This document shows positions 20,197 to 31,109 of a stretch of DNA of 64,000 nucleotides, piece after piece. Under the pieces are notes generated by a model. The model saw nothing but the letters and a program-made list of their open reading frames with translations, was not told the DNA's origin and searched no databases. Source of the DNA: Pantoea sp. RIT-PI-b (lineage in GTDB: Bacteria; Pseudomonadota; Gammaproteobacteria; Enterobacterales; Enterobacteriaceae); NCBI RefSeq assembly GCF_001187905.1, contig NZ_LGIS01000027.1, positions 1 to 64,000 on the forward strand. Reading direction: 5' to 3'. Within the stretch, counting starts at the first letter, position 1, and each line of letters opens with the position of its first letter. Made by a program: the position numbers and the translations under genes.

Positions 20197-20254
20197 CTTT
20201 GCTGCACCGCCATGATGCAGCACTGCACCGCAATCGCGCCTCGTTTGATTTATT

Positions 20255-20393
20255 CTAATTTCACCCCTAAATTCGCATTAGATTAATTCATGTTATGGCA
20301 ATGCGAACACCGGACCATTTCTTAATCCTGCGGCGTCTATTCCTTCATTTTGCTGCATGAAAGTAATTTAGTCGTATTTTGTGCGAGGCTAAT
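20255..20393. promoter_or_regulatory. gcvTHP control region with CTAAT motifs
   Basis: The 384-bp gap between the ubiI terminator and gcvT contains no gene. Three copies of the GcvA half-site CTAAT are present: plus strand at 20255 and 20389, minus strand at 20277. E. coli gcvTHP is controlled from a long upstream region by GcvA, GcvR and Lrp, with CTAAT in the GcvA sites, so a similar arrangement is likely. Five-base motifs are weak evidence on their own. Confidence 0.4.
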
Positions 20394-20580
20394 CACAATA
20401 ATGTAGTGATTTATGCTGGTCGCTGTTCGGTGCTTCGTTGAAAGGTGGTAGTGTTTCACCCTCGTTTTCCTCATGGTTAATTGCCGCATTAGGTGATAAC
20501 TTCAGCACAAAGAGAACGTTTGCGTCAGCCAGCAAAGGCGACGCAGGCGCGTCACACTCACTTGTTTTCACAGGATGGTT

Positions 20581-21678
20581 ATGACTCAGCAAACGCCTCT
20601 ATTCGAACAGCATCAGGCATGTGGTGCACGCATGGTGGATTTCCACGGTTGGATGATGCCGCTGCATTACGGCTCGCAAATGGATGAACATCACGCGGTG
20701 CGTAACGATGCCGGCATGTTTGATGTTTCCCACATGACCATCGTCGATCTACGCGGCGCACGTACCCGCGAATTCCTGCGTTATCTGTTAGCCAACGATG
20801 TCGCTAAATTGACCCAGCCGGGCAAAGCACTTTACACCGGCATGTTGAATGCCTCCGCTGGCGTCATCGATGATTTGATTGTTTACTTTATGAGCGAAGA
20901 TTTCTTCCGCCTGGTGGTGAACTCCGCCACGCGTGAGAAAGATTTGGCGTGGATTAAACAGCATGCACAACCGTTTGGCGTCGAGCTGACCGAGCGTGAC
21001 GATCTGGCGCTGATTGCGGTGCAGGGCCCGAACGCGCAGCAAAAAGCGCAAACGCTGTTCAGTGCCGCTCAGCGTGACGCCGTTGCTGGCATGAAGCCGT
21101 TCTTTGGCGTGCAGGCAGAAAACCTGTTCATCGCTACTACCGGCTACACCGGCGAAGCGGGCTACGAGATTGCAATGCCTGCCACGGAAGCCGCCGCTTT
21201 CTGGCAGCAGCTGTTAGCTGCAGGTGTTAAGCCGGCGGGTCTGGGTGCGCGTGACACGCTGCGTCTGGAAGCGGGCATGAACCTGTACGGCCAGGAGATG
21301 GATGAAGGCGTGTCGCCGCTGGCTGCCAACATGGGCTGGACCATCAGTTGGGAACCTGCCGACCGCGATTTCATCGGTCGTGACGCACTGCAAGCGCAGC
21401 GCGAAAAGGGCACCGAGAAGCTGGTTGGTCTGGTGATGACCGAAAAAGGGGTGCTGCGTAACGGTTTGACTGTGCGTTTCACCGATGAACAAGGTCAGCC
21501 GCAGCAAGGTATTATTACCAGTGGCTCCTTCTCGCCAACGCTGGGTTACAGCATCGCGCTGGCACGTGTGCCTGCGGGGATTGGCGAGCAGGCGATTGTG
21601 GAAATCCGCAACCGTGAAATGCCAGTGAAAGTGACAAAACCGATTTTTGTTCGCGCCGGTAAGCCGGTCGCCCAGTAA
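20581..21678 (+). CDS. gcvT: Glycine cleavage system T protein (aminomethyltransferase)
   Basis: Takes the aminomethyl group from lipoyl-GcvH, releases ammonia and gives 5,10-methylene-THF. 365 aa from ATG 20581 (364 in E. coli), with [14 protein letters not shown] near residue 18, the GYTGEAGYE loop near 185 and [23 protein letters not shown] near 218. Two ATG codons six bases apart are possible. I prefer the second because the AGGA at 20572-20575 overlaps the first (20575) but is well spaced for 20581, giving [11 protein letters not shown] as in E. coli MAQQTPLYEQH. Confidence 0.96.
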   Translation: MTQQTPLFEQHQACGARMVDFHGWMMPLHYGSQMDEHHAVRNDAGMFDVSHMTIVDLRGARTREFLRYLLANDVAKLTQPGKALYTGMLNASAGVIDDLIVYFMSEDFFRLVVNSATREKDLAWIKQHAQPFGVELTERDDLALIAVQGPNAQQKAQTLFSAAQRDAVAGMKPFFGVQAENLFIATTGYTGEAGYEIAMPATEAAAFWQQLLAAGVKPAGLGARDTLRLEAGMNLYGQEMDEGVSPLAANMGWTISWEPADRDFIGRDALQAQREKGTEKLVGLVMTEKGVLRNGLTVRFTDEQGQPQQGIITSGSFSPTLGYSIALARVPAGIGEQAIVEIRNREMPVKVTKPIFVRAGKPVAQ

Positions 21679-21700
21679 TTTTTTTCAGGAGAAATGGCCA

Positions 21701-22087
21701 ATGAGCAATGTGCCAAGTGAATTGAAATACCGCGATAGCCACGAGTGGGTCCGTAAAGAAGCCGACGGCACCTTCACGGTAGGTATCACCGAACATGCGC
21801 AGGAACTGCTGGGCGACATGGTATTTGTCGATCTGCCAGACGTCGGCGCCTCCTTCGCGGCCGGTGATGATTGCGCGGTAGCGGAATCGGTGAAAGCCGC
21901 TTCTGACATCTATGCACCCTTGAGCGGTGAAATCGTCGAGGTGAACGATCAGCTAGGCGATTCACCAGAGCTGGTTAACAGCGCGCCGTATGCCGATGGT
22001 TGGTTGTTCCGCATCAAAGCCAGCGACGAGTCAGAGCTCGACTCCATGCTGGATGCCGATGCCTACAAAGCCGCGATCGACGAGTAA
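21701..22087 (+). CDS. gcvH: Glycine cleavage system H protein
   Basis: 128-aa lipoyl carrier that shuttles the aminomethyl group between GcvP and GcvT. The lipoylated lysine is Lys65 in [16 protein letters not shown] 21701 gives [10 protein letters not shown] and follows AGGAG. It lies 22 bp after gcvT. A hairpin with a T run separates it from gcvP. Confidence 0.97.
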   Translation: MSNVPSELKYRDSHEWVRKEADGTFTVGITEHAQELLGDMVFVDLPDVGASFAAGDDCAVAESVKAASDIYAPLSGEIVEVNDQLGDSPELVNSAPYADGWLFRIKASDESELDSMLDADAYKAAIDE

Positions 22088-22098
22088 CCGGTAGTGAC

Positions 22099-22131
22099 AG
22101 AAGGTGACGCACAGCGGCACCTTCTTTTTTA
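22099..22131 (+). terminator. Hairpin with T run between gcvH and gcvP
   Basis: AGAAGGTG-N11-CACCTTCT followed by T5. It lies inside the gcvTHP operon, so it should be a partial terminator or an mRNA-stabilising structure that sets the H to P ratio. Confidence 0.7.
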
Positions 22132-22186
22132 TCTGCCTGACTTAACGCCATTTTTGTAACCCAGCCCGATTCAGGATTTACTGCAA

Positions 22187-25060
22187 ATGACCCAGACTCT
22201 CAGCCAGCTCGAACATAACGGTGCTTTCATTGAGCGCCACATTGGTCCTACGCCGGAACAACAGGCCTTAATGCTGAAAGCGATTGGTGCCAGTTCGCTC
22301 TCATCATTGATTAGCTCTATCGTCCCGGCCGACATCCAGCTGCCAGGCCCGCCTGCGGTTGGCGACGCCGCGACCGAGCAGCAAGCGCTGGCAGAGCTGA
22401 AGGCCATTGCCAGTCAGAATCAACGCTACAAATCCTGGATCGGCATGGGCTACAGCGCGGTAATTACGCCGCCGGTTATCCTGCGTAACATGCTGGAAAA
22501 TCCGGGCTGGTACACCGCGTATACGCCGTATCAGCCAGAAGTGTCGCAGGGGCGTCTTGAAGCGCTGCTGAACTTCCAAACCCTGACGCTGGATCTGACC
22601 GGTCTGGACATCGCTTCCGCATCACTGCTGGACGAAGCCACCGCCGCTGCAGAAGCCATGGCAATGGCCAAACGTGTTAGCAAACTGAAAAACGCCACTA
22701 AATTCTTCATCGCCAATGACATCCATCCCCAGACGTTGGATGTGGTGCGCACGCGTGCCGAAACCTTTGGTTTTGAACTGATTATCGATAGCGTTGATAA
22801 AGCATTAGATCACGACGATCTGTTCGGCGTATTGCTGCAGCAGGTTGGTACGCACGGTGAAGTGCACGATTACCGTTCACTGATTGCCGAGCTGAAAAAC
22901 CGCAAAGTGGTGGTGAGCGTCGCGGCAGACTTTATGGCGCTGGTGCAGTTAGAAGCGCCAGGCAAGCAGGGCGCAGATATCGTCTTTGGTTCGGCCCAGC
23001 GTTTCGGCGTGCCAATGGGTTACGGCGGACCACACGCTGCGTTCTTCGCCAGCCGCGACGAACACAAGCGCTCAATGCCTGGACGTATCATTGGCGTATC
23101 ACGCGATGCCGCCGGTAACACCGCGCTGCGCATGGCGATGCAAACCCGCGAGCAGCATATTCGTCGTGAAAAAGCCAACTCCAACATCTGTACATCGCAG
23201 GTGCTGCTGGCGAATATCGCCGGTCTCTATGCGGTGTATCACGGCCCGGTTGGCCTGAAGCGCATTGCTTCCCGCATTCACCGTCTGACCAGCATTCTGG
23301 CCGCTGGCCTGCAAAATGGCGGTCTGAAACTGCGCCACAACAGCTGGTTCGATACGCTGACGGTAGAAGTCGCTGATAAAGCAGCGGTTCTGAACCGTGC
23401 AATGAGCTTTGGCGTCAATCTGCGCAGTGACATCCATAATGCCGTGGGCATTACGCTGGATGAAACCACCGCGCGTGAAGACGTGCTGGCGCTGTTCGCC
23501 ATCCTGCTGGGCGATGCGCATGGCCAGGATATTGATGCACTGGATACAGCAGTTGCGGCGGAAAACAGTGCCATCCCAGCCGGTCAGGTGCGTGAGAGCG
23601 CCTTCCTGACGCATCCGGTGTTCAATCGTCATCACAGCGAAACTGAGATGATGCGTTATATGCACAGCCTGGAGAAAAAGGATCTGGCGCTGAACCAGGC
23701 GATGATCCCACTCGGCTCGTGCACCATGAAGCTCAACGCCGCGGCGGAAATGATTCCGATCACCTGGCCAGAATTTGCTGAGCTGCATCCGTTCTGCCCG
23801 GCTGAGCAGGCGTCGGGTTACCTGCAGATGATTGCTCAGCTGTCGCAATGGCTGGTACAGCTAACCGGCTACGACGCACTGTGCATGCAGCCAAACTCCG
23901 GCGCGCAGGGGGAATATGCGGGTCTGTTGGCGATTCGTCGTTACCACGAAAGCCGCAATGAAGGCGGCCGCAATGTTTGCCTGATTCCAAGCTCGGCACA
24001 CGGTACCAACCCGGCGTCTGCACAAATGGCCGGTATGTCCGTTGTGGTGGTGGCATGCGATAAACAAGGCAACATCGACCTCGGCGATCTGCGTGAGAAA
24101 GCCGCACAGGTCGGCGAGCAGCTGTCGTGCATCATGGTGACTTACCCGTCAACACACGGCGTTTACGAAGAGACCATTCGCGAAGTGTGCCAGATTGTGC
24201 ATCAGCACGGCGGCCAGGTGTATCTTGACGGCGCTAACATGAATGCGCAGGTGGGAATCACCACGCCAGGTTACATCGGCGCGGATGTCTCGCACCTCAA
24301 CCTGCATAAAACCTTCTGCATCCCACACGGCGGTGGCGGCCCAGGCATGGGGCCAATCGGCGTGAAAGCGCACCTGGCGCCGTTTGTTCCGGGCCACAGC
24401 GTGGTACAAATTGATGGCGTGCTGACGCAGCAGGGCGCGGTTTCTGCGGCACCTTTCGGCAGCGCATCGATTCTGCCAATCAGCTGGATGTATATCCGCA
24501 TGATGGGCGCGGAAGGCCTGAAGCAAGCGAGTTCAGTAGCGATTTTGAACGCCAACTACATCGCCAGTCGTCTGCAATCGGCTTATCCCATTCTCTATGC
24601 TGGCCGCGATGGTCGCGTGGCACACGAATGTATTCTCGACATTCGTCCGCTGAAAGAGCAAACCGGCATTAGCGAACTGGATATCGCCAAGCGTCTGATC
24701 GATTACGGTTTCCACGCCCCAACCATGTCATTCCCGGTAGCGGGCACGCTGATGGTTGAGCCAACGGAATCGGAAAGCAAAATCGAGCTGGATCGCTTTA
24801 TCGATGCGATGCTGGCAATCCGCATGGAGATCGACCGCGTAGCCGATGGCGAATGGCCGCTGGAAGATAACCCGCTTGTTAACGCGCCGCACACGCAGAC
24901 GGAAATCGTCGGCGACTGGGCACATCCTTACACCCGCGAGCTGGCGGTGTTCCCGGCAGGCAGCGCTAACAAATACTGGCCGACCGTTAAACGTCTGGAC
25001 GATGTATTTGGTGACCGCAACGTGTTCTGTTCGTGTGTACCCATGAGCGAATACCAGTAA
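22187..25060 (+). CDS. gcvP: Glycine dehydrogenase (decarboxylating), P protein
   Basis: PLP enzyme that decarboxylates glycine and loads the remaining aminomethyl group onto lipoyl-GcvH. 957 aa, equal to E. coli GcvP, made of two homologous halves. The PLP lysine is in the [20 protein letters not shown] segment around residue 706. The glycine-rich [16 protein letters not shown] stretch is also conserved. Last gene of gcvTHP; an ERIC element follows immediately. Confidence 0.97.
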   Translation: MTQTLSQLEHNGAFIERHIGPTPEQQALMLKAIGASSLSSLISSIVPADIQLPGPPAVGDAATEQQALAELKAIASQNQRYKSWIGMGYSAVITPPVILRNMLENPGWYTAYTPYQPEVSQGRLEALLNFQTLTLDLTGLDIASASLLDEATAAAEAMAMAKRVSKLKNATKFFIANDIHPQTLDVVRTRAETFGFELIIDSVDKALDHDDLFGVLLQQVGTHGEVHDYRSLIAELKNRKVVVSVAADFMALVQLEAPGKQGADIVFGSAQRFGVPMGYGGPHAAFFASRDEHKRSMPGRIIGVSRDAAGNTALRMAMQTREQHIRREKANSNICTSQVLLANIAGLYAVYHGPVGLKRIASRIHRLTSILAAGLQNGGLKLRHNSWFDTLTVEVADKAAVLNRAMSFGVNLRSDIHNAVGITLDETTAREDVLALFAILLGDAHGQDIDALDTAVAAENSAIPAGQVRESAFLTHPVFNRHHSETEMMRYMHSLEKKDLALNQAMIPLGSCTMKLNAAAEMIPITWPEFAELHPFCPAEQASGYLQMIAQLSQWLVQLTGYDALCMQPNSGAQGEYAGLLAIRRYHESRNEGGRNVCLIPSSAHGTNPASAQMAGMSVVVVACDKQGNIDLGDLREKAAQVGEQLSCIMVTYPSTHGVYEETIREVCQIVHQHGGQVYLDGANMNAQVGITTPGYIGADVSHLNLHKTFCIPHGGGGPGMGPIGVKAHLAPFVPGHSVVQIDGVLTQQGAVSAAPFGSASILPISWMYIRMMGAEGLKQASSVAILNANYIASRLQSAYPILYAGRDGRVAHECILDIRPLKEQTGISELDIAKRLIDYGFHAPTMSFPVAGTLMVEPTESESKIELDRFIDAMLAIRMEIDRVADGEWPLEDNPLVNAPHTQTEIVGDWAHPYTRELAVFPAGSANKYWPTVKRLDDVFGDRNVFCSCVPMSEYQ

Positions 25061-25061
25061 T

Positions 25062-25187
25062 TTAGCCGTCATACTTTGAGCCTTAGCGGCGTTGGCTGCG
25101 CTCATTCACCCCGGTCACTTACCGAAGTAAGTTTCCGGGGATGAACGAGTTTACCGCCTTGCTGCAGCGCAAATTATTTAGGCTAAA
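25062..25187. repeat. ERIC element, copy 2
   Basis: About 126 bp with inverted ends (TTTAGCC...GGCTAAA), the arm GCGTTGGCTGCGCTCATTCACC and the core GGTCACTTACCGAAGTAAGTTTCCGGGG. It begins two bases after the gcvP stop. In E. coli bglA occupies this interval; here it is absent. Confidence 0.9.
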
Positions 25188-25206
25188 GTTATGGGGAGTA
25201 TTTATG

Positions 25207-25236
25207 AAAAGGGCCGATTATTCGGCCCTTTTTTTT
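25207..25236 (+). terminator. Rho-independent terminator before ygfF
   Basis: AAAAGGGCCGA-TTAT-TCGGCCC followed by eight T. It probably ends the gcvTHP transcript after the ERIC element. The ygfF ribosome site begins right at its end. Confidence 0.9.
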
Positions 25237-25246
25237 GGAGGCAAAA

Positions 25247-25990
25247 ATGGATCTGGCTTTGGTAACGGGCGGGAGTCGCGGGATTGGACGTGCAACCGCC
25301 TTATTGCTGGCGCAGGCTGGTTATCGTGTAGCGATTAACTATCGTCAGCGTGCAGCTGAAGCGGCTGCGGTAGTAACAGAAATTGAAGCGCAGGGCGGAA
25401 GCGCCTTTGCGCTGCAGGCCGATATCGCTGATGAGGCACAGGTGATGCGCATGTTTGCCCAACTGGATGAGCAAGCCGGCGCGCTGCGGGTGCTGGTGAA
25501 TAATGCCGGCATTTTGTTTACTCAATGTCGGGTAGAAGAGTTAGATGCCGAGCGAATTCAGCGCGTGTTCGCCACCAACGTCACCGGCACCTTTATTTGC
25601 TGCCGCGAGGCGGTAAAACGCATGGGTACGCATCATGGCGGAAAAGGTGGCGCCATCGTCAATGTATCATCCGCCGCGTCACGTCTCGGTGCGCCGGGTG
25701 AGTATGTGGATTACGCCGCGTCAAAAGGGGCGATGGATACACTAACTAAAGGCTTATCGCTGGAAGTGGCGGAGCACGGAATCCGCGTTAACAGCGTGCG
25801 ACCGGGCCTGATTTATACCGAAATGCACGCCGATGGCGGCGAAGCGGGCCGAGTGGATCGTCTTGCCAGCGCGTTGCCGATGGGGCGCGGCGGCCAGGCT
25901 GAAGAGATCGCCGAAGCGATTGTCTGGCTGGCGAGCGATGCTGCGTCATACGTGACGGGCACCTTTATTGACGCCGCTGGCGGCAGATAA
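25247..25990 (+). CDS. ygfF: Short-chain dehydrogenase YgfF
   Basis: A 247-aa SDR-family oxidoreductase, NADP- or NAD-dependent, of unknown substrate. It has the cofactor motif TGGSRGIGRATALLL (about 7-21), the NNAG motif near residue 86, Ser in VNVSSAAS and the catalytic YxxxK as YAASK near 157. ATG 25247 follows GGAGG, which itself starts at the end of the upstream terminator's T run; an in-frame TTG at 25235 has no ribosome site. It matches E. coli YgfF throughout. The upstream terminator implies a promoter inside or before the hairpin, or read-through. Confidence 0.9.
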   Translation: MDLALVTGGSRGIGRATALLLAQAGYRVAINYRQRAAEAAAVVTEIEAQGGSAFALQADIADEAQVMRMFAQLDEQAGALRVLVNNAGILFTQCRVEELDAERIQRVFATNVTGTFICCREAVKRMGTHHGGKGGAIVNVSSAASRLGAPGEYVDYAASKGAMDTLTKGLSLEVAEHGIRVNSVRPGLIYTEMHADGGEAGRVDRLASALPMGRGGQAEEIAEAIVWLASDAASYVTGTFIDAAGGR

Positions 25991-26070
25991 GTAACCTGCT
26001 CGGCACAAATGCCGATCCAAAAAACAGCCCAATATTCCTGTATCGACAAAACCATATCTGAATATCGTAG

Positions 26071-26090
26071 GGTCGCCATTGATGGCGACC
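26071..26090. repeat. Short dispersed palindrome (GGTCGCCAT family)
   Basis: GGTCGCCATT-GATGGCGACC, the most perfect copy of the family, in the 254-bp gap between ygfF and yqfA. Nothing else is recognised in that gap. Confidence 0.6.
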
Positions 26091-26244
26091 GATGTCAGTC
26101 AATGCAGTCAAAATTGAGTTCAAGCCGTTCACACCCGCTGACAGATTTATTTTAGCGTACATGTGTACACTGAAATTTATCTTCGTTACTCTGATTGCTC
26201 AGAAATAGCACACTCGCTTTTTCCGTTGTTCAGGAATCCCCTTC

Positions 26245-26898
26245 ATGGCACAAAACCGAATTATGGCCCAGGGCTATTCATTGGCTGAAGAGATTGCCAA
26301 TAGTATTAGTCACGGAATTGGCTGCATTTTCGGCATCATCGGCTTGGTGCTAATGCTGACCCAAGCCGTTGAATCACAAGCTAACCTTACCGCAATTACC
26401 AGTTACAGTTTGTACGGCGGCAGCATCATTTTGCTGTATCTCGCTTCAACTCTTTATCACGCTATTCCACATCAGAAAGCCAAATATTGGCTGAAGAAAT
26501 TTGACCATTGCGCTATCTACGTGTTGATTGCGGGCACCTACACGCCATTTTTGCTGGTCGGGCTCAATTCGCCGCTGGCACAGGGTTTGATGGCGGTGAT
26601 CTGGGGCCTGGCGCTGATGGGCATCCTGTTCAAAATCGCCTTTGCCCATCGCTTTGAAGCGCTGTCGCTGGTGACCTATCTCGGTATGGGATGGTTGTCA
26701 TTGGTGGTGATTTACCAACTGGCGATTAAGCTGTCGCCGGGCGGGATTTGGCTGCTGGCAGCCGGAGGGGTTGTCTACTCGCTCGGCGTGATTTTTTACG
26801 TCTCGCGCCGTATTCCATACAGTCACGCCATCTGGCATGGCTTCGTGCTGGGCGGCAGCGTGCTGCACTTCTGCGCTATCTATTTTTATGTGATGTAG
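26245..26898 (+). CDS. yqfA: Hemolysin III / PAQR-family membrane protein YqfA
   Basis: 217-aa inner-membrane protein with seven hydrophobic segments. It carries the family motifs [13 protein letters not shown] near residue 14, STLYHAIPH near 70 and the C-terminal [16 protein letters not shown]. These histidines resemble a metal site in the PAQR superfamily. E. coli YqfA has the same start spacing ([12 protein letters not shown]). The old hemolysin name is not evidence of haemolysis; molecular function is unknown. Confidence 0.92.
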   Translation: MAQNRIMAQGYSLAEEIANSISHGIGCIFGIIGLVLMLTQAVESQANLTAITSYSLYGGSIILLYLASTLYHAIPHQKAKYWLKKFDHCAIYVLIAGTYTPFLLVGLNSPLAQGLMAVIWGLALMGILFKIAFAHRFEALSLVTYLGMGWLSLVVIYQLAIKLSPGGIWLLAAGGVVYSLGVIFYVSRRIPYSHAIWHGFVLGGSVLHFCAIYFYVM

Positions 26899-26909
26899 TT
26901 TGTGGTCCC

Positions 26910-26928
26910 GGTCGCCCTGAATGGCGCC
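26910..26928. repeat. Short dispersed palindrome (GGTCGCC family, degenerate)
   Basis: GGTCGCCCTGAATGGCGCC between the convergent yqfA and ygfZ stops; it may help terminate transcription. Confidence 0.45.
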
Positions 26929-26996
26929 CCTATAACAGAACCGCGCGGATTTCGTCGGGTGCGCATTCAGGCGCACCCGGATTAAAACAGCGGCAA

Positions 26997-27980
26997 TCAA
27001 TCAGCCAATGAATACGGCAGTGGCTGAATCGTCAGTTGGCCACTTTCGTCACCTTCCACGCGCAGTACGCTATCCGGTTCCAGATCGTTGTTCATCACCA
27101 CCTGCACCCACACATTGCCATCATCCAGCTGCACGCCGCTCAAGACTGTGCCGGTGCGGCGCCACTTATCGCCCATCTGCAGCTCAAGTGAACCACCCAC
27201 TTCCGGCACTTTGCTGGCTTTGCCTGCCAGCCAGTAAAGCGCACGTTTGTTCGCACCGCGGAATTTGGCGCGCGCCACCATCTCCTGGCCGGTGTAACAG
27301 CCTTTTTTAAAGCTGATGGCATCCAGCGCCTGCAGGTTAGTGGCTTGTGGAATCAGTTGCGCGCTAGTGGTGCTTTCAATCACTGGAATGCCAGCTTCGA
27401 TATCCAGCGCCAGCCATTGCAGGCTGTCGTTGAACTGCGCTTCCCCCGCCAGGTTCTCTTTCAACACATTCGCTTGCTCTGGCGTCGTCACCAGCATGAA
27501 ACGCTCAGCAGGATGTGCAAACCACAGCAGCGTATTCTCGCCGTGCTGTACAACCGGTGTTTCTGCATCGGGCAGGGTGCTGAAAAGATTCGCCAGCGCG
27601 GCGCGCGCCTGAAAACCGGCGACGCCCAGCAGTACCGCATCATCATCGGCCACGATGGTCACTTTGGCGAACACCGCGTATTTTTTCAGTTCGGTAAGCT
27701 GCTGTTCACGCAGATTACGACGCACCGTGTAAGCGTAACCTTCGCCGCGATGGAACAGGCGAATATTGCTCCACATTTTGCCTTTAGCGTCGCAGTGCGC
27801 GGCCGGGCGATGTTGCGTTGCGCCCATGGCGGCGACGTCCAACGTTAACTGACCTTGCAGATAAGACGTGCTGTCGTTGCCCTGCACCTTAACCAACGCC
27901 CATTCGTCGAGCGAAATCAGGGTTAAAGGCAGGCGTGACGAAGCAGCGGGCTGGCGGGGTGGAAGGGTAAAAATCGACAT
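26997..27980 (-). CDS. ygfZ: Folate-dependent Fe-S cluster protein YgfZ
   Basis: A 327-aa paralogue of GcvT that binds tetrahydrofolate and helps maintain certain Fe-S enzymes such as MiaB. The diagnostic [12 protein letters not shown] motif is present with the conserved Cys228. ATG 27980 follows AGGAAAG; a 61-residue upstream extension in frame is not conserved. It is divergent from sdhE, as in E. coli, so the two assembly factors share a 218-bp promoter region. Confidence 0.95.
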   Translation of the reverse strand: MSIFTLPPRQPAASSRLPLTLISLDEWALVKVQGNDSTSYLQGQLTLDVAAMGATQHRPAAHCDAKGKMWSNIRLFHRGEGYAYTVRRNLREQQLTELKKYAVFAKVTIVADDDAVLLGVAGFQARAALANLFSTLPDAETPVVQHGENTLLWFAHPAERFMLVTTPEQANVLKENLAGEAQFNDSLQWLALDIEAGIPVIESTTSAQLIPQATNLQALDAISFKKGCYTGQEMVARAKFRGANKRALYWLAGKASKVPEVGGSLELQMGDKWRRTGTVLSGVQLDDGNVWVQVVMNNDLEPDSVLRVEGDESGQLTIQPLPYSLAD

Positions 27981-28198
27981 ATGTCTTTCCTGATTAATGA
28001 GGTAATAGGTAGCAATGGTAAAAGAGCAGTGCGGCTTTGCAACCTGTTTACTGAATCTGGCGCACAAATCGCGTGATGTCCTTTGCAAATCAGGGGCCGT
28101 AACGCCGTGACATTGCACAGGGATAAGCACAGCGCCTGCAGCGAGAAAAAAAAGCAGGTACACTGAGCCCCACTGTTTTTAGCCATGGAATGAGAGAC

Positions 28199-28465
28199 AT
28201 GGAAATTAATGACAAAGCCCGCGTCCAGTGGGCGTGCCGTCGCGGCATGCTGGAGCTGGATATCGCTATCATGCCGTTTTTCAAATACGAATATGATTCG
28301 CTGAACGATACCGATAAGCAGGTGTTTATTGCCCTGCTGAAGAGTGACGATCCGGATCTGTTCAACTGGTTGATGAATCACGGCGAACCGGTGGATCCCG
28401 AGTTCAAACGTATGGTGAAACTGATTCAGCAGCGCAACCGTGAACGCGGTCCGGTGGCAATGTAA
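28199..28465 (+). CDS. sdhE: FAD assembly factor SdhE
   Basis: 88-aa factor required for covalent flavinylation of succinate dehydrogenase (and fumarate reductase). The active RGxxE motif is present as RGMLE (residues 15-19), followed by [12 protein letters not shown] and [15 protein letters not shown] 28199 gives the conserved [15 protein letters not shown]; an in-frame ATG at 28190 is also possible. Its 3' end overlaps ygfX by 26 bases. Confidence 0.95.
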   Translation: MEINDKARVQWACRRGMLELDIAIMPFFKYEYDSLNDTDKQVFIALLKSDDPDLFNWLMNHGEPVDPEFKRMVKLIQQRNRERGPVAM

Positions 28466-28859
28466 TTTGCGGGCGTCACCCAGTGCGCGCGCGCTGAATG
28501 TGACGCTGTCGCTGCTGTGTGCCGGTTTGCTGCTGAGCCTGAGTTGGCCAGACGAATGGGCGTGGGGCAAAGCGGCCATCTTACTGTTACTGCTGGCGGA
28601 GTGCTGGCGTAATGAACGGCGCTTAGTGCAGCGCGTGGGTTGCCTGATGCTGGACGTAAAGGGCGATTGGCTGTGGCGCGGCGTGCGCTGGCAAGCCCAG
28701 CGTAAAGCGGATTGGCTGCCGTACGGCGTGTTGCTGGTATTACGTAACCAGCAGGGGAAACGCTGGCGGCTGTGGTTGATGCACGATAGCCTGCCGCCCG
28801 GTGAATGGCGCACGCTGCGCGCCTGCTGTTTTCTGCGTGATGGGCAAACGCTGCCTTAA
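28440..28859 (+). CDS. ygfX: Inner-membrane protein YgfX (CptA-like)
   Basis: A 139-aa protein with two hydrophobic helices (about residues 19-35 and 41-56) and a basic, tryptophan-rich cytoplasmic tail, like E. coli YgfX (135 aa). YgfX has been reported as a toxin-like partner of SdhE affecting FtsZ and MreB, and also as a membrane factor without toxicity. The start is GTG 28440 inside sdhE, so the pair is translationally coupled. The exact start is not certain. Its stop overlaps by four bases the convergent fldB stop. Confidence 0.85.
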   Translation: MNAVRWQCNLRASPSARALNVTLSLLCAGLLLSLSWPDEWAWGKAAILLLLLAECWRNERRLVQRVGCLMLDVKGDWLWRGVRWQAQRKADWLPYGVLLVLRNQQGKRWRLWLMHDSLPPGEWRTLRACCFLRDGQTLP

Positions 28860-29374
28860 AGCAGCGCCGCGGTTTCGGTCAGAATCTGTTCGCACCACTG
28901 TTCGACGCGCTCATCGCTCAGGTCGAATTGGTTCACATCATCAAGCGCTAAACCAACGAACTGCGAGCCGTCAGCGGTCAGCGGTTTTTTACTGGTGAAC
29001 TCGTAGCCTTCCAGCGGCCAGTAGCCGACAAACTGCACGCCCATCGGCTGCAGCAATTCGTGCAACATGCCTAGCGCATCGAGAAACCATTCGGCGTACT
29101 CGCCCTGATCGCCCATGCCATATAGCGCCACGATTTTACCGCGCAGATTCAGTGCCGGGATTTGCGGCCAAATCGCTTCCCAATCTTCCTGCAGCTCACC
29201 AAAATCCCACGTTGGAATCCCGAGGATCAGCAGATCGTACTGCTCCATCAGCGACGGATCGTCATCTTTCAGATTGTGCAGCGTGACTAACTCTTCGCCG
29301 ATAAAGTCGCGAATCTTCTCCGCCGTCATCTCGGTGTAACAGGTACTGGAACCGTAAAATAGACCAATATTCAT
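28856..29374 (-). CDS. fldB: Flavodoxin 2
   Basis: 172-aa FMN electron carrier. The phosphate loop near the N-terminus ([12 protein letters not shown]) and FMN-binding loops ([35 protein letters not shown]) match E. coli FldB rather than FldA; the GSSTCYTE loop is the FldB form. Start ATG 29374. It is divergent from xerD with 99 bp between. In E. coli fldB is SoxRS-induced; I did not find a clear soxbox here. Confidence 0.93.
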   Translation of the reverse strand: MNIGLFYGSSTCYTEMTAEKIRDFIGEELVTLHNLKDDDPSLMEQYDLLILGIPTWDFGELQEDWEAIWPQIPALNLRGKIVALYGMGDQGEYAEWFLDALGMLHELLQPMGVQFVGYWPLEGYEFTSKKPLTADGSQFVGLALDDVNQFDLSDERVEQWCEQILTETAALL

Positions 29375-29473
29375 GCAATTAATGCTCTGACTGAAACTGA
29401 CTCGGGGGCAATTGTACCAGAAGCAGGCTACATTCAGGCATAATGAGCACGATTTCACACGGCGGAGATAACA

Positions 29474-30367
29474 GTGCAGGACAGCGATCTGATCGAACAG
29501 TTTCTCGATGCGCTTTGGATTGAACGTAATCTGGCGCAGAACACGCTCGCCTCCTACCGGCAAGATCTCCAGACGCTCACCGGCTGGCTGCATCATCACG
29601 ATCGCACACTGCTAACGCTGGAAGCGCTTGATTTGCAGCAGTTTCTCGCCGAGCGCGTTGAGGGCGGCTATAAGGCCACCAGCTCGGCGCGCACCCTCAG
29701 CGCCATCCGCCGCCTTTGCCAATATCTCTATCGGGAAAAAGTGCGCAGCGACGATCCCAGCGCGCTGCTTGCCGCGCCAAAGCTGCCGCAGCGTTTGCCG
29801 AAAGATCTCAGCGAGAATCAGGTCGAGCGCCTGCTGCAGGCGCCGAGTATTGATGTACCACTCGAACTGCGTGACAAAGCGATGCTGGAGCTGCTGTACG
29901 CCACCGGATTGCGCGTCACGGAACTGGTCGGGCTAACCATCAGTGATATCAGCCTGCGCCAGGGCGTGGTGCGCGTAATCGGTAAAGGCAACAAAGAGCG
30001 CCTTGTGCCGTTAGGTGAAGAAGCGGTTTACTGGATTGAATACTATATGGAACATGGCCGGCCGTGGTTGCTGAATGGGCAAACGCTGGACGTCATGTTC
30101 CCCAGCCAGCGCGCGCAGCAAATGACGCGGCAGACCTTCTGGCATCGCATTAAACACTATGCGACCCTTGCCGGTATCGATAGCGAAAAACTGTCGCCGC
30201 ACGTGCTGCGCCACGCATTTGCCACACATTTACTGAACCACGGCGCCGATTTACGCGTCGTACAGATGTTGCTGGGCCACAGCGACCTTTCGACTACGCA
30301 AATTTATACGCACGTCGCTACCGAGCGTCTGCGTCTGTTACATCAACAGCATCATCCGCGCGCTTGA
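29474..30367 (+). CDS. xerD: Tyrosine recombinase XerD
   Basis: With XerC it resolves chromosome dimers at dif. 297 aa, one shorter than E. coli. The SAM-like N-domain is followed by the catalytic domain with Arg in ATGLRVTEL (about 147), [12 protein letters not shown] (His about 243, Arg about 246), GHSDLSTTQ (His about 269) and the nucleophile Tyr in QIYTHV (about 278). The start is GTG 29474 after CGGAGATAAC. First gene of xerD-dsbC-recJ, with gaps of 22 and 6 bp. Confidence 0.97.
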   Translation: MQDSDLIEQFLDALWIERNLAQNTLASYRQDLQTLTGWLHHHDRTLLTLEALDLQQFLAERVEGGYKATSSARTLSAIRRLCQYLYREKVRSDDPSALLAAPKLPQRLPKDLSENQVERLLQAPSIDVPLELRDKAMLELLYATGLRVTELVGLTISDISLRQGVVRVIGKGNKERLVPLGEEAVYWIEYYMEHGRPWLLNGQTLDVMFPSQRAQQMTRQTFWHRIKHYATLAGIDSEKLSPHVLRHAFATHLLNHGADLRVVQMLLGHSDLSTTQIYTHVATERLRLLHQQHHPRA

Positions 30368-30389
30368 GTTGCGGTAACAAGGATTTAAG

Positions 30390-31103
30390 ATGAAAAAGCA
30401 GCTTACGATGCTGGCTCTGCTGGTCAGTGCATTCACTGGATTGGCACACGCCGATGACAATGCCATTCAGCAAACCCTGAAGAAAATTGGGCTGCAGCAG
30501 GCGGAAATCCAGCCGTCACCGCTGCCAGGCATGAAAACCGTGCTGACCGAAAGCGGCGTGCTGTACGTTTCCGAAGACGGCAAGCATATGATTCAGGGCC
30601 CGCTGTATGATGTCAGCGGCAGCCAGCCGGTCAACGTCACCAACCAGCTGCTGGACAAAAAAGTCAGCGCGCTGGCGCCAGACATGATTGTCTATAAAGC
30701 GCCAAAAGAGCAGCACGTAATCACCGTGTTCACCGACATCACCTGCGGCTACTGCCGCAAGCTGCATGAGCAGATGGCGGACTACAACGCGCTTGGCATC
30801 ACCGTGCGCTATCTCGCCTTCCCGCGTGAAGGTCTGAACGGCCAGGTGGAAAAAGCCATGCGCGCCATCTGGTGCAGCGCCGATCGTAAAAAAGCCTTTG
30901 ATGCCGCGATGAAAGGCGATGCGCCGCAGATGGATGCGCCGGCTACCTGCAAAATCAATATTGAGCAGCAGTACAAACTCGGCATCCTGTTTGGGATTCA
31001 GGGCACGCCAGCCATTCTTACCGATAGCGGCATGATGATTCCCGGCTATCAGGGACCGCAAGAGCTGAAGCAAGTGCTCGACGGTCAGAAGCGTGGCGGT
31101 TAA
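30390..31103 (+). CDS. dsbC: Thiol:disulfide isomerase DsbC
   Basis: Periplasmic homodimer that corrects wrong disulfides, kept reduced by DsbD. 237 aa with a Sec signal peptide (MKKQLTMLALLVSAFTGLAHA, cut after Ala21), an N-terminal dimerisation domain and a thioredoxin fold with the active site CGYC (Cys119 and Cys122 in the precursor) and the cis-Pro loop GTPAIL near 211. It lies in the xerD-dsbC-recJ unit. Confidence 0.97.
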   Translation: MKKQLTMLALLVSAFTGLAHADDNAIQQTLKKIGLQQAEIQPSPLPGMKTVLTESGVLYVSEDGKHMIQGPLYDVSGSQPVNVTNQLLDKKVSALAPDMIVYKAPKEQHVITVFTDITCGYCRKLHEQMADYNALGITVRYLAFPREGLNGQVEKAMRAIWCSADRKKAFDAAMKGDAPQMDAPATCKINIEQQYKLGILFGIQGTPAILTDSGMMIPGYQGPQELKQVLDGQKRGG

Positions 31104-31109
31104 CGCACA

